37,849 nt of DNA from Bacteroidales bacterium (GCA_017461665.1 JAFTXI010000047.1:1-37849), one strand, 5' to 3'; counted from the first letter of the stretch, positions 17,704 to 26,960 are shown. Notes: generated by a model not told the origin, from the sequence alone. A program made the numbers and translations.

Positions 17704-18831
17704 TTATTTCCAACAAAAAGCGCCAGGAATTATTCCGACATAAAATTCGTCAAGCAGTTCTCTTTCTTTAGAATAACGATATATCATTCCTTGCTGAACA
17801 TAATCTATAGCATCTGCGATATAGACATCGCCGGTGCGAGGACATACCGTCAAGCCGTAATAAATGGTTCCGTTATATGGCAGAAAAGGTCTGACGGGAA
17901 CATGCTCTGCCGTGACATCCATCTCCCAAATGTCATCGTTAATCCAATAGAGTTTATCTTTGGTTCCATTAAGCTGCACCTCTGAAGGAGCGTCGCCGAA
18001 CTTAAACTCAAACTGTTTCTCTATCGTAAAAGTCCCTGCATCGATACGATACAGCGACGGTGCTTCGTGACCGTAAGGAGAACCAGCATAACCGCCGTCA
18101 GTCACCGTCCATAATTTATTGTTGCAATCCATCACAAGAGACGTAGGTTGTATGCCAACGACAAGCTCATCAACGACTTCGTCTGTCTCGGTGTCAATCT
18201 TCAAGATACGATTCTGATACGACCAACAGTTCACATAGACATATTTTCCATATTGAACCATCTGCTCCGTCGATCCGCTTTCCATCGTCATATTTGGCAC
18301 GTCGATATAACCTGTAATCTCGTAACGTTTTGGATTTACGATGAAAATACGGTTGTCCCAAATCTGCGTCACATACGCTTTCTCATCTGAGACGAAATGA
18401 ATATAACGCGGCGATGTCAGATTCGTGATACGACCTACTTCCTTGAAAGTATTTATATCTATCGCGAAGACGACGTGTGAATTGTTTACGACAACCCAAC
18501 CGATTCCGTCTCTAATTATCATCGACTGCGCCACGTCGCCGAGTTTCATCGCATTAGCACGATAAAAAACCTCGTTCTCAACGACTTTCGTTTCCGGGTC
18601 ATAATAAGATAAGGTAGCGTTACCATATTGAAAGTTACCTTCATTACAAATGAACAATCCCTCGCCCGAAGCATCGAAACTTTCTTCAAGACCGTATTCC
18701 CATTCCATGCAGGAAGTGAGGGACAACAGAAGAAAGACTCCAAGACTCCAAGTCGCCAAGTCACCAAGCTTTCTCGGTGACTTGGTGACTCGATGACTCG
18801 GTGACTTTAAAAATAACTTTATTATTTTCAT
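17704..18831 (-). CDS. btuG: BtuG-like surface lipoprotein (beta-propeller)
   Basis: A 375-residue lipoprotein with lipobox LTSC and YncE/DUF5074-like propeller repeats such as GWVVVNNSHVVFAIDINTFK, AYVTQIWDNRIFIVNP, YVYVNCWSYQNRILKIDTET and LWTVTDGGYAG. In Bacteroides, BtuG is a cell-surface propeller that binds B12 with very high affinity and sits on BtuB. The arrangement riboswitch-...-BtuG-BtuB here matches. Starts 3 nt after the preceding stop. Its signal peptide is odd: between M-K-I-I-K-L-F-L-K and the hydrophobic core is a stretch S-P-S-H-R-V-T-K-S-P-R-K-L-G-D-L-A encoded by GACTCGGTGACT-type repeats, giving an unusually long n-region. Confidence 0.75.
   Translation of the reverse strand: MKIIKLFLKSPSHRVTKSPRKLGDLATWSLGVFLLLSLTSCMEWEYGLEESFDASGEGLFICNEGNFQYGNATLSYYDPETKVVENEVFYRANAMKLGDVAQSMIIRDGIGWVVVNNSHVVFAIDINTFKEVGRITNLTSPRYIHFVSDEKAYVTQIWDNRIFIVNPKRYEITGYIDVPNMTMESGSTEQMVQYGKYVYVNCWSYQNRILKIDTETDEVVDELVVGIQPTSLVMDCNNKLWTVTDGGYAGSPYGHEAPSLYRIDAGTFTIEKQFEFKFGDAPSEVQLNGTKDKLYWINDDIWEMDVTAEHVPVRPFLPYNGTIYYGLTVCPRTGDVYIADAIDYVQQGMIYRYSKERELLDEFYVGIIPGAFCWK
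18737..18807. repeat. Repeat words in the BtuG-like signal region
   Basis: Direct words CTTGGTGACT and GACTCGGTGACT (about 18775-18805) face inverted counterparts CCAAGACTCCAAGTCGCC and AAGTCACCAAG (18739-18770), so the block can fold as a hairpin (AAGTCACCAAG/CTTGGTGACT). The same words occur at 5330-5345 inside another lipoprotein gene. Confidence 0.8.
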
Positions 18832-18834
18832 TAA

Positions 18835-20547
18835 TTATCTTTTTAAGCTACAATCATAAAAACCACATACTTCCGTGGAGAGTTCTCCGATCCAGCCACT
18901 TTTAGCATTGACAGCACATTGAACCTTGACGAAATCGACATGTGACAATCTTATTGGATTTCCTTCGAAGTCGATAGCATTGGATATTCTGAAAAGGTTA
19001 GCTTTGTTTGAGGAATTAAAATCCGAAGGGCTGAAGTTATCTACATAACCCCAATCGTAATGAGGATTTATCCAATAAGAGCCATTTCCCGATTGGTCGT
19101 AGTTACGAGCTTCCAAACGAGTTCCTTTCAAGGTATAAGAATCCGTTCCTATCCAAAGAGGATAATAATAATCTTGATCATGAAATTGTTTGAGATAATC
19201 TATCTCTCCGTTATTACCGAGATTATCAGTCCATTGCACAGGCATCTCTGGTCCTGTCGGACGATAATATGTCACTGCATAATCTCTTATCGTCTCAAAT
19301 TTTCCAGTCTCGGAACCTGCGAGTTCGTACCAGGTATCGTCAGGAAATCCGTTGCCATTTTCGTCTTGCATCACCCAAACTATTCCCGGTTCTGAGGAGC
19401 CGTCGAAGGCATTTCCTATGATGCCGAGGTCGTAGCTGCGCGTATTGTCGATGCTATGGTCGAAGCCCACTACGACATAACCGCCGAAGCCGCCCAAGGA
19501 AATCCAGTTAGCCTCATTCATACGAGACTCTGCGTAAGTGACAGCAGCTTCCGGGCTTGTATGAGAAGCGTCGAAGCCGCCGGTTTTCAACTCGTTGATA
19601 AACTGTCCGGGCGCCGGAGTATATTCAAAGACTCTGTTAAAATCAGCCTGCGACGCGCCACTCTTTGGACGATAGAAAGCTTTTTCCTCATATACCGTCA
19701 CCTCGAAAGAACGCGCTATACTCGTCTGACTATCATCATCAACTTTTGTGGCAGTAGCGTTGATATGATATACGCCCGACTCGTTAGCTGTAAAAACAAA
19801 TTTAGAGTCGTCGCCCGTCAACTCGCTGAGTTCCGTCACATTCCAAGAATACTCTATATCATTTTCGTATGGCGTCTGCAGAGGTTCGATGAGAAGTTTT
19901 CGTCCCTCGACAGTATGTAAGGTATATCTCCCAAAATCCCAGGTAAAAGGAATATCAGCAGCGTTGAGCACTTGTATCTCAACCATATCGCTATGAGATC
20001 CGTCGTCGTTGTTGGCAGTCGCCTTGATGACAAAATCGCCGACTTCATTAGCTCTGAAAGTATAATTCAGTTCGTTGCTCACCACCTTATCGTTGACAGT
20101 CCATGCGAATTTTGTCGGAAGCGACGTCTCACGCACTGCAGCAGCAAGTCGTACTTCCGAGCCGACAGTGACGGTGATATTTTTATTACCCGCGATGCTC
20201 ACTGTCGGAATCTCCAACTCGACAACATCGACACGAATCTCTTCCTCGTCGGAGCCGTGTTCTGTAGTGACAACGATGGTGATAAAATATTCGCCGACCT
20301 CTTCTCTCGAGAACGACAATGATGGTGAAGTGGAAATCACCTCACCATCCAATGTCCAACAATATGTTGCATTCTCGGCGTGCTCGTATTTAGGAGCAAC
20401 GACTATTTCGCGTCCATACTTCACGGCATAGACACCAGTATCACTGTCGAGGATAATTTTGGGGGCAAAAAACTCCTCGTCTATATTACAAGCCGCGAGA
20501 ATAGCAACAACTATAAATAACCAGAAAAATTTAATGAGTTCTTTCAT
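18835..20547 (-). CDS. Surface lipoprotein with PKD/Ig-like domains, B12 locus
   Basis: A 570-residue lipoprotein (lipobox ILAAC). The N-terminal half holds three PKD-like repeats of about 85-90 residues, each with a pattern like YCWTLDGEVIS...GEYFITIVVTTEHG, FAWTVNDKVVS...GDFVIKATANNDDG and YSWNVTELSELT...GVYHINATATK. The C-terminal half (from about residue 290) has GGFGGYVVVGFDHSIDN, DENGNGFPDDTWYELAGSE and YDWGYVDNFSP, typical of cell-surface proteins in Bacteroidetes cobalamin loci. It is 3 nt from both neighbours. Binding or presenting a cobamide is inferred from the operon only. Confidence 0.7.
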   Translation of the reverse strand: MKELIKFFWLFIVVAILAACNIDEEFFAPKIILDSDTGVYAVKYGREIVVAPKYEHAENATYCWTLDGEVISTSPSLSFSREEVGEYFITIVVTTEHGSDEEEIRVDVVELEIPTVSIAGNKNITVTVGSEVRLAAAVRETSLPTKFAWTVNDKVVSNELNYTFRANEVGDFVIKATANNDDGSHSDMVEIQVLNAADIPFTWDFGRYTLHTVEGRKLLIEPLQTPYENDIEYSWNVTELSELTGDDSKFVFTANESGVYHINATATKVDDDSQTSIARSFEVTVYEEKAFYRPKSGASQADFNRVFEYTPAPGQFINELKTGGFDASHTSPEAAVTYAESRMNEANWISLGGFGGYVVVGFDHSIDNTRSYDLGIIGNAFDGSSEPGIVWVMQDENGNGFPDDTWYELAGSETGKFETIRDYAVTYYRPTGPEMPVQWTDNLGNNGEIDYLKQFHDQDYYYPLWIGTDSYTLKGTRLEARNYDQSGNGSYWINPHYDWGYVDNFSPSDFNSSNKANLFRISNAIDFEGNPIRLSHVDFVKVQCAVNAKSGWIGELSTEVCGFYDCSLKR

Positions 20548-20550
20548 ATA

Positions 20551-22317
20551 TTATCTAAATACAACTTCACCAGGGAATTGAACCGCAACGTCGTCGTAAG
20601 CGAAATAAGCAGGTTGTGAGAATCCGTAACCGTTGTCGTTAGAACCACCCATATTGAACTCGACGCGCATAACCTTACCGAGTGATGTCAAATCCCATTT
20701 TGTCCATTCTGTGACAATGCCGTCAACACCATCGACGAGATAGAATGTTGCTTCTGAAACTTGAACATCGTTTTCGTCAAAACCTTTAGCGATAATCCAA
20801 ACCTGATCGTCATCACCGACAGGATCTGTGAGACCATTACCGTTGTAATAACAATTCAAAGCGTATGTCGAGTTGTTTACATAGATATGGTCGATGACTC
20901 TTGCTTCGCCGTCGCCGAACATGAAAGAAGGAAGTTCTTCTGTGTAGTTGTAACCCGAATCATCAGCATAACCAAAGTGCATACAGAAGTTTGATGAACC
21001 ATTATGACCTCCGGCACCTTCTGTTCCATAAACAGTGAGTTGACTGTTATAATCGCCGTATGTTATGTAATCGGTATTTGCGTAATTCGATACAGCATGA
21101 CCGCCGCCCCAATAAGCGTAACTGCCGTAGTTATAAGGGAATGCGTGCAAAAGTTCTGTATTGTTTTGATCGTACCAATAATAAGGCTCAGCTGCCGACA
21201 TGTCATAGATAAGGTTGTCCATGTATTGATCTTGAGCGATGAGGTCGCTCCAAGTGCTGATAGTTCTTCCGCAATAGCCTAACTCGTAAGCATCGAACAT
21301 CGCATCATTGTCTTCAAAAGTCAGGGTTCTTAGTTCTACTTCGTTAACCCACTCTCCTACCATGACATTTATCTTAACGATAGATGTCTTGCCCGATTCA
21401 GAAACGACAGTGATAGCAATTCTGCCTTCTTTATCGTAGTGACACATATCTTTTGTAGGAGCAGTTATTGTAAGAGTGTTTTCTGCATAATCTGCGCTCC
21501 AGCCTTCAGGTGTATTAATGATGTATTCAATAACATTTTCAACTTCCACATCGTATGCTATGCTCATACCGTATTCAACTTGTGTAAGTTCAGGAGCATC
21601 TACTATTATAAACAAAGGTGCAGTCTCATCATAACGAGGAAGTTTTATTTCTGTACCATCGGCAAGAACGACTAATACATAGTCTTCGTTAGATGTATCC
21701 ACACTTTGAAAAACGCATCCGTCACCGACAATTTCTATCGAGCCAGGAGCTCCGTCTTCACCATCTTGACCTTCAGCAATGACGCCTGTAGGAACCCAAG
21801 TCTCACCACCATCGGTAGAGATTTCCCATTCCTTAGTGTCTTCGTTGATACGTACTTGTGGAGCGATTGCATCAGCACCGTCCTGACCATCTTGTCCATC
21901 TTGACCATCTTGTCCGTCCTGACCATCTTGTCCGTTGGCACGTACCTTATTACCATCGACTATCAGCCATTCGCCGTTGAGAGTCCAATAATAATAACCA
22001 TCAGTATCTTGTTTTACAGAAATAATTGGAGCGTTAGTACCATCTTGACCATTAGTGATAATTGCGCTTGTGCCATCTGAGAATTGGATTGTGTAACCAT
22101 CTTGTGTTGTTATCACATCAGTTACATAGACATTGTTCTGCAATGCATTCATAATTGTTTGAAGAGAAAGAATGTCGTCATTGACGTTCTTAACTGCGTC
22201 TTCAAGAGCAGCGACTCTGCCTTCAAGTTCTTCCATTTGTTGTCTCAATCGATTGTGGCAATTTGTTAACGAGAGTGTAACTAATGTTGCCATCAAAAAA
22301 GTAAATAATTTCTTCAT
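20551..22317 (-). CDS. DUF4988/DUF4465 surface lipoprotein, B12 locus
   Basis: First gene after the cobalamin riboswitch; 588 residues. Order: signal peptide with lipobox LTNC; a coiled coil (about 22-60, RQQMEELEGRVAALEDAV); a DUF4988-like segment with TQDGYTIQFSDGTSAIITNG; a collagen-like G-Q-D run (about 127-150); a second short Gly/Asp run (about 183-192); an all-beta linker; and a C-terminal DUF4465 domain from about residue 330 with RTLTFEDNDAMFDAYELGY and YFAYDDVAVQF. The coiled coil and G-x-y runs suggest a stalk holding the C-terminal domain away from the membrane. It may correspond to the BtuH class of B12-binding lipoproteins, but I cannot confirm that. Confidence 0.7.
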   Translation of the reverse strand: MKKLFTFLMATLVTLSLTNCHNRLRQQMEELEGRVAALEDAVKNVNDDILSLQTIMNALQNNVYVTDVITTQDGYTIQFSDGTSAIITNGQDGTNAPIISVKQDTDGYYYWTLNGEWLIVDGNKVRANGQDGQDGQDGQDGQDGQDGADAIAPQVRINEDTKEWEISTDGGETWVPTGVIAEGQDGEDGAPGSIEIVGDGCVFQSVDTSNEDYVLVVLADGTEIKLPRYDETAPLFIIVDAPELTQVEYGMSIAYDVEVENVIEYIINTPEGWSADYAENTLTITAPTKDMCHYDKEGRIAITVVSESGKTSIVKINVMVGEWVNEVELRTLTFEDNDAMFDAYELGYCGRTISTWSDLIAQDQYMDNLIYDMSAAEPYYWYDQNNTELLHAFPYNYGSYAYWGGGHAVSNYANTDYITYGDYNSQLTVYGTEGAGGHNGSSNFCMHFGYADDSGYNYTEELPSFMFGDGEARVIDHIYVNNSTYALNCYYNGNGLTDPVGDDDQVWIIAKGFDENDVQVSEATFYLVDGVDGIVTEWTKWDLTSLGKVMRVEFNMGGSNDNGYGFSQPAYFAYDDVAVQFPGEVVFR

Positions 22318-22598
22318 GACTTAAAATTTTAATGTTTATAAATGTTAATTATCTTTTAAATTCATTCATACATTTTTCAATAAATAATGTCGAAAATCAC
22401 TTAGATAATTGCATTTATAGAGTCTATAAGTCCATGAGTCTATGAGTCTCGAAGGTTTTGAAGTTCTGAAATTCTGAAGTTTTCAGATTCTCAAGTCCCT
22501 TTACGCCTTTAGCTCATTTTGCCTTTAGCACAATAAAAAAACGCAATAAAAATAAGTTGATTTCGACCAGTAACCAGCAAGTGGAAACCCATAAAACA
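22318..22598 (-). other. Leader between riboswitch and first B12 gene
   Basis: About 280 nt of leader. Apart from words of the type ATTCTGAAGTTTT and CATGAGTCTATGAGTCTC (about 22425-22500) I see no gene, and no clean terminator hairpin with U-run, so the riboswitch output (termination or translation) cannot be decided from sequence alone. Confidence 0.5.
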
Positions 22599-22785
22599 CA
22601 AGGTAGGTCTTCTGACTTATCCCATTTGTCGCGCCTTCCCGATACTTAATCAGTGGCAGAGAGTGCGGCAAACAAACTCTATTTAGGAGTGGGACTTACA
22701 GCAACTGGTATTGTTCCGGATTCACACCGGATTCCCTTTTCACCTTCCGTAACGCAACGGTTCGTAAAGGCTCCTTATGCGACAG
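22599..22785 (-). ncRNA. Cobalamin riboswitch
   Basis: Read on the minus strand this shows the conserved adenosylcobalamin-type features: GGTGAAAAGGGAATCCGGTG then GAATCCGGAACAATACC; CTGTAAGTCCCACTCC; the B12 box GCCACTG (22651-22657); and the 3' closing segment AAGTCAGAAGACCTACCTT. It begins within a few nucleotides of its promoter's expected start and precedes the four-gene surface-lipoprotein/BtuB operon, which it should repress when cobalamin is plentiful. Confidence 0.95.
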
Positions 22786-22793
22786 CAAAGATA
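22786..22793 (-). promoter_or_regulatory. -7 promoter element for the riboswitch
   Basis: TATCTTTG on the minus strand directly abuts the riboswitch, so the transcript probably begins only a few bases before the first conserved riboswitch helix. Confidence 0.7.
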
Positions 22794-22829
22794 GAAAAAA
22801 ATTCATAATGCATAATTCATAATGCATAA

Positions 22830-22859
22830 TTTTTTTTTTTTTTGGGGGGGGGAAAAAAA
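22830..22859. repeat. T14-G9-A7 homopolymer block
   Basis: Fourteen T, nine G and seven A in direct succession. It is the only long G run in the window and sits at the edge of a TTCATAATGCATAA word block. It may be a real slippage-prone tract or an assembly or base-calling artefact. Confidence 0.9.
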
Positions 22860-23037
22860 GAAGAAAAAAATTGAAAACGGAAAATTATTTTAAACTTTTG
22901 AACCTTTGAACTAAGGCTAACAGTTCAAAATCTTATAGCAAAAAATCCGTTCCTTAATAAACATTAACATCTCTTCCACTCTTTCATTAACATCACGTTA
23001 AAAATTGTTAAAAATGAAATATTTCCTTTACAAATGC

Positions 23038-23069
23038 TTGACAAAAGAGATGTGATGTTTGTAACTTTG
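23038..23069 (+). promoter_or_regulatory. Promoter of the DUF1016 gene
   Basis: TTG at 23038-23040, a 21-bp gap, then TAACTTTG at 23062-23069, matching TTG-N(17-23)-TAnnTTTG. It lies 62 nt before the ATG of the broken gene. Confidence 0.6.
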
Positions 23070-23131
23070 CAGGGAGAATTAATTTATTAACAAATACCAA
23101 AATATTATGATGCTATGACTACATTAATTAA

Positions 23132-23918
23132 ATGGATGGCGATTATGCCAATTGGATTAAGGATTTAAGTTTACGATTCAGACAAAGTCAGATTAAGGCG
23201 GCAATCAAAGTCAATAGTGAAATGCTGAGATTTTACTTTTCACTCGGTGCCGATATTGTAAACAAGAAAGCGGAAAGTCGTTGGGGTGATGGTTTCTTCA
23301 AAAATCTAAGTCGTGATTTACAGAATGCTTTACCCGATGTAAAAGGGTTATCTGAAACCAACATTAAATACGCAAAATATTTCTATTTACTTTATAATCA
23401 TATTGATATAATTTGTCCACAAGTTGTGGACGAATTTGATATTTTTAAAATTCCTTGGAGTCACCATCGATTAATCATCGACAAATGTAAAAATAATACA
23501 GACAAGGCTCTTTTCTATGTGAGGAAAACAATAGAAAATAATTGGTCACGACATGTTTTATTGAATTTCTTAGATACCGATTTATACGAACGATATGCTT
23601 TTCTACAACACTCATTTGCATTGTTATGTTGTCGTTGAAATTAAAACAAGGAAATTTGAGCCATCGTTTTTAGGACAACTCAGCGGATATGTTTCTTGCG
23701 CAAATCACGTTTTAAAAAGAGATGGCGACAACCCTACAGTAGGACTATTGATATGTAAAGACAAAGATGATGTAATGGTACATTATGCTCTTGAAGGATA
23801 AAATAATCCTCTTGGCATTTCCGAATATGAATTGTCAAAATTGTTTCCAAAAGATTTTAAAGGTACATTGGCAAGTATAGAAGAGCTTGAAAAAGAATTA
23901 GGGGATTTAACGTCTTGA
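23132..23918 (+). pseudogene. DUF1016 (YhcG-type, PDDEXK) nuclease with internal deletion
   Basis: The N-terminal DUF1016 domain is complete from the ATG at 23132: SQIKAAIKVNSEMLRFYFSL, WGDGFFKNLSRDL, GLSETNIKYAKYFYLLY, then FLDTDLYER. The next codons jump, in another frame (entered near 23600), to LFYNTHLHCYVVVEIKTRKF, GQLSGYV and DNPTVGLLICK. A full-length relative has some 70-80 residues here, including the F-I-D-L segment carrying a catalytic Asp, so both length and an active-site residue are lost. A TAA at 23799-23801 further interrupts the tail, which otherwise continues NNPLGISEYELSKLFPKDF to a TGA at 23916-23918. In intact form these proteins are linked to defence or DNA processing. 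Confidence 0.85.
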
Positions 23919-23926
23919 TAAAAAAT

Positions 23927-23993
23927 GGAGACGCCATAGGAGTGACGTCTCTATCAGACAAATTCAATGAGGACACATTCAGTGTGTCCGTAC
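23927..23993. repeat. Degenerate family A hairpin plus family B palindrome
   Basis: AGACGCCA (from 23929) faces TGACGTCT, a shortened form of the family A palindrome. At 23971-23993 follows GGACACATTCAGTGTGTCC plus GTAC, the second copy of family B. The same A-then-B order is seen at 7816-7893. The block lies between the DUF1016 pseudogene and the lon 3' end. Confidence 0.7.
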
Positions 23994-24012
23994 AAATTTC
24001 AATTTTCAATTG

Positions 24013-24056
24013 TTAATTAACTCGTTGTCTCGTCGTCTCGTTGTCTTGTTGACTTA
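24013..24056. repeat. Spacer word repeat forming the lon 3' end
   Basis: CTCGTTGTCTCGTCGTCTCG followed by TTGTCTTGTTGACTT. These words match the 8-bp repeat at 4545-4592 and the spacer word at 6160-6192. They supply the final codons and reach the stop of lon. Confidence 0.8.
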
Positions 24057-26544
24057 AAAAACCAGCAACGCGTTTATGCGAATTGATGAGATATTGATTG
24101 TAATCTAAGTCGTTTACGTCTTGTTCTTTTTCAAGTGCGAGTTCAAGGACTTCCATCATAGAGGTGACGAAATGGAAGTTGAGACCTTTTACATAATCTT
24201 CTTTGATGTCGGAGAAGTCGCGTTTGTTTTCCACTGACAAGATGACATCGGTAATGTCATTACGTTTGGCAGCGAGCATCTTCTCTTGTATTCCACCGAC
24301 GGGCAACACTCTGCCTCTCAACGTTATCTCACCTGTCATGGCGAGTTGGTCTTTCACCTTTCTCTGAGTAAATGCCGATGTCAGTGCTGTCAGCATGGTG
24401 ATACCTGCAGAAGGTCCGTCTTTTGGTGTAGCGCCTTCAGGCACGTGGATATGAACGTTCCATTCGTCGAAGACTGCTGGGTCTATCTCAAGTTGCGACG
24501 AGTGTGCCTTAATATATTCGTATGCTATCGTTGCAGATTCTTTCATGACATCGCCGAGATTTCCTGTCAGATGAAGCGCGCCATGACCGCGGCTCAAACT
24601 TACCTCGATAGAAAGTATCTCACCTCCTACCGGAGTCCAGGCAAGACCGATGGCGACACCAGGAGTAGAGTGTTTCACCTCATCACCATCGTGGAACATT
24701 CCAACGCCGAGCGTGTCTTTCAAATCTTTTTCTGTGACTTTCTTGTCGTATTCATCGCCAACAACTATATGTTTTGCCTTACGACGAATGACACTTGCAA
24801 TCTGACGCTCTAATGTACGAACACCGGCTTCTCGCGTATAGTCGTCAATAACCTTCATCACCATCTCTTTCGAGAAGGTAACGTCTTTCGATGTCAAGCC
24901 ATGTTCTTTCAATTGTTTAGGGATGAGATGTCGTTTTGCAATCTCGAATTTCTCTTCGCGGAGATAACCGCTCAAATCGATGATTTCCATTCTGTCGCGC
25001 AAGGCAGGATGAATGGTCGAGAGGTTATTTGCCGTTGCAATGAACAAGACTTTTGACAAATCATAGTCCATCTCCAAGAAGTTGTCGGAGAACGCCATAT
25101 TTTGTTCTGGGTCGAGCACTTCTAACAAAGCTGCCTGCGGATCGCCGTTGACATTATTACCGCTGACTTTATCGATCTCATCGAGTACGAAGACAGGATT
25201 CGACGACTTAGCTTTTCTAAGATTTTGAATTATACGACCCGGCATCGCTCCGATATAAGTCTTACGATGACCGCGCAACTCCGACTCGTCGCGCACACCA
25301 CCGAGCGACATCCTTATATATTTACGACCTAAAGCCTTTGCTATTGATTTTCCAAGAGAAGTCTTACCGACACCAGGAGGTCCGACGAGACACAAAATTG
25401 GCGACTTCATGTCGTTCTTCAGTTTCAAGACCGCGAGATATTCAATGATACGGTCTTTTATCTTTTCAAGTCCAAAGTGATCTTTATCTAAGACTTTCTG
25501 AGCGTGTTTTAGGTCGAAGTTGTCTTTGGTATATTCATTCCAAGGAAGCTCGACAATATATTCTAAGTAGTTATGTTGTATTCCGTATTCGGCGACTTGC
25601 GGATTCATGCGTTGCAGTTTCTGCAATTCTTTTTCAAAGGTCTCCTCCACCTCCTTCGACCATTTTTTCTTAGCCGCTTTTTCCTTAAGAACTTTTATAT
25701 CAATATCGTTAGGAGTTCCGCCGAGTTCTTCCTGAATGGTACGAAGTTGTTGGTTAAGCAGATATTCGCGCTGTTGTTTATCCATATCCATCTTAACCTT
25801 ACTTTGAATCTGATGTTTCAGTTCAAGCATCTGAACTTCATTACTCAGAATTGATAGAAGCTCTGTCGCGAATTTTGTTATGTCGTTGATTTCAAGGAGA
25901 CGTTGTTTATCTTGCATCGATTGTACCAAGTTACTTGCGATGAAGTTAACCATGAACCAAGGGCTGTCGATATTTTTAAGAGCGAAGGAAGCCTCGAAAG
26001 GAAGCGTTCCAGACTTTTGAGTTATCTGCATCGCCATGTCTTTGATAGACTGTATCAAAGCCTTGAACTGACGATCGCGAGGAATTACGAGACCATCGCC
26101 ATAAGGAGCGACCTTACCTTTTAAATAAGGTTCAGTCTGTGTTATCTCTTGGAGTTGGAAACGGCGTTTGCCTTGAATTATTACTGTTGTGTTACCATCG
26201 GGCATCTGCAATGTTTTCATCACCATTGCTATTGTTCCGATTTCGTGGAGGTCATTCTGGTTTGGGTCCTCGACGGCAGCATCTTTCTGAGCCACGACGC
26301 CAATTGGGAGATGGCGTTTATAGGCTTCTTTTATCAGTCTTATTGACTTATCGCGACCGACTGTTATCGGTATTACGACACCTGGGAAGAGCACTGCGTT
26401 ACGCAGCGTCATGATTGGTACTTCTTCTGGCACTTCCTCTTCATTGATGCGTTTTTCATCTTCCGCAGTGAGAAGCGGAATATATTCGGTGTCAGTTTCT
26501 ACTATATCTGTCAAGAACAAATCGTGATTTATTTGGTTGTCCAT
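24013..26544 (-). CDS. lon: ATP-dependent protease Lon
   Basis: A cytoplasmic AAA+ serine protease that degrades misfolded and regulatory proteins. 843 residues: N-terminal substrate-binding domain with [19 protein letters not shown]; Walker [10 protein letters not shown] at 388-396; Walker B VFVLDEID; sensor region [20 protein letters not shown]; and the protease domain with the catalytic pair S712 (PKDGPSAGI) and K755 ([12 protein letters not shown]), spaced 43 apart as in known Lon proteases. The last 14 or so residues, [13 protein letters not shown], are encoded by the spacer word repeats at 24013-24056 and look like an added tail. It stands alone; promoter not clearly seen. Confidence 0.98.
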   Translation of the reverse strand: MDNQINHDLFLTDIVETDTEYIPLLTAEDEKRINEEEVPEEVPIMTLRNAVLFPGVVIPITVGRDKSIRLIKEAYKRHLPIGVVAQKDAAVEDPNQNDLHEIGTIAMVMKTLQMPDGNTTVIIQGKRRFQLQEITQTEPYLKGKVAPYGDGLVIPRDRQFKALIQSIKDMAMQITQKSGTLPFEASFALKNIDSPWFMVNFIASNLVQSMQDKQRLLEINDITKFATELLSILSNEVQMLELKHQIQSKVKMDMDKQQREYLLNQQLRTIQEELGGTPNDIDIKVLKEKAAKKKWSKEVEETFEKELQKLQRMNPQVAEYGIQHNYLEYIVELPWNEYTKDNFDLKHAQKVLDKDHFGLEKIKDRIIEYLAVLKLKNDMKSPILCLVGPPGVGKTSLGKSIAKALGRKYIRMSLGGVRDESELRGHRKTYIGAMPGRIIQNLRKAKSSNPVFVLDEIDKVSGNNVNGDPQAALLEVLDPEQNMAFSDNFLEMDYDLSKVLFIATANNLSTIHPALRDRMEIIDLSGYLREEKFEIAKRHLIPKQLKEHGLTSKDVTFSKEMVMKVIDDYTREAGVRTLERQIASVIRRKAKHIVVGDEYDKKVTEKDLKDTLGVGMFHDGDEVKHSTPGVAIGLAWTPVGGEILSIEVSLSRGHGALHLTGNLGDVMKESATIAYEYIKAHSSQLEIDPAVFDEWNVHIHVPEGATPKDGPSAGITMLTALTSAFTQRKVKDQLAMTGEITLRGRVLPVGGIQEKMLAAKRNDITDVILSVENKRDFSDIKEDYVKGLNFHFVTSMMEVLELALEKEQDVNDLDYNQYLINSHKRVAGFLSQQDNETTRQRVN

Positions 26545-26592
26545 ATCTTGATTTCATTAAAAATTACGTCCGCGCGTTCGTCAATTATCATG

Positions 26593-26623
26593 CCAAAAAG
26601 CCCTCATCAAAAGATAAGGGCTT
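26593..26623 (-). terminator. Terminator of rpmE2
   Basis: AAGCCCT/AGGGCTT stem (26598-26604 with 26617-26623) and a 12-nt loop, followed on the minus strand by TTTTTGGC. It lies 26 nt after the rpmE2 stop and separates it from lon. Confidence 0.8.
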
Positions 26624-26648
26624 AATTTTAATTAAAGTACAAATATAA

Positions 26649-26921
26649 TTATTTGTTAGCGTTTCTTGCTTCTTGGTATTTTTTGTACTTGTTGTTGAAT
26701 TTATCAACGCGACCTGCAGTGTCAACAAGTTTCATCTTACCTGTGTAGAATGGGTGTGATGTGTTAGAAATTTCGAGTTTTACTAATGGATACTCGTTGC
26801 CGTCTTCCCATACAATAGTTTCTTTTGTATTGATTGTTGAACGTGACATGAAAGCGTGATCGTTTGACATGTCTTTAAAAACGACGAGACGGTAATTTTT
26901 TGGATGTATGTCTTTTTTCAT
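26649..26921 (-). CDS. rpmE2: 50S ribosomal protein L31, type B
   Basis: A 90-residue L31 of the type B form, beginning [17 protein letters not shown] and containing [20 protein letters not shown] near the C-terminus. It lacks the zinc-binding cysteines of the other L31 form, so it should function without zinc. It is monocistronic, with its own -7 element and terminator. Confidence 0.96.
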   Translation of the reverse strand: MKKDIHPKNYRLVVFKDMSNDHAFMSRSTINTKETIVWEDGNEYPLVKLEISNTSHPFYTGKMKLVDTAGRVDKFNNKYKKYQEARNANK

Positions 26922-26960
26922 TGCTATATATAACTTTTATTTTTTCACCAATTCGAGCGG

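Larger units (their letters stand above)
22800..23131. other. Spacer with homopolymer block
   Basis: This 332-bp spacer lies between the B12 operon promoter and the DUF1016 pseudogene. It contains AATTCATAATGCATAATTC words (22800-22830), a T14-G9-A7 block, AT-rich DNA and the promoter at 23038-23069. No gene is visible. Confidence 0.6.

Noticed and set aside
21735-21956. Minus-strand frame rich in D-K-M-V-R/K units
   Set aside because: It is an out-of-frame reading of the G-Q-D repeat in the DUF4465 gene.
22844-22852. G-quadruplex at the G9 run
   Set aside because: A single G run without further nearby G tracts does not form a standard intramolecular quadruplex.
24286-24813. 175-codon open frame opposite lon
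   Set aside because: It is antisense to the conserved protease domain and has no recognisable features; similar antisense frames opposite the B12 genes were also dismissed.
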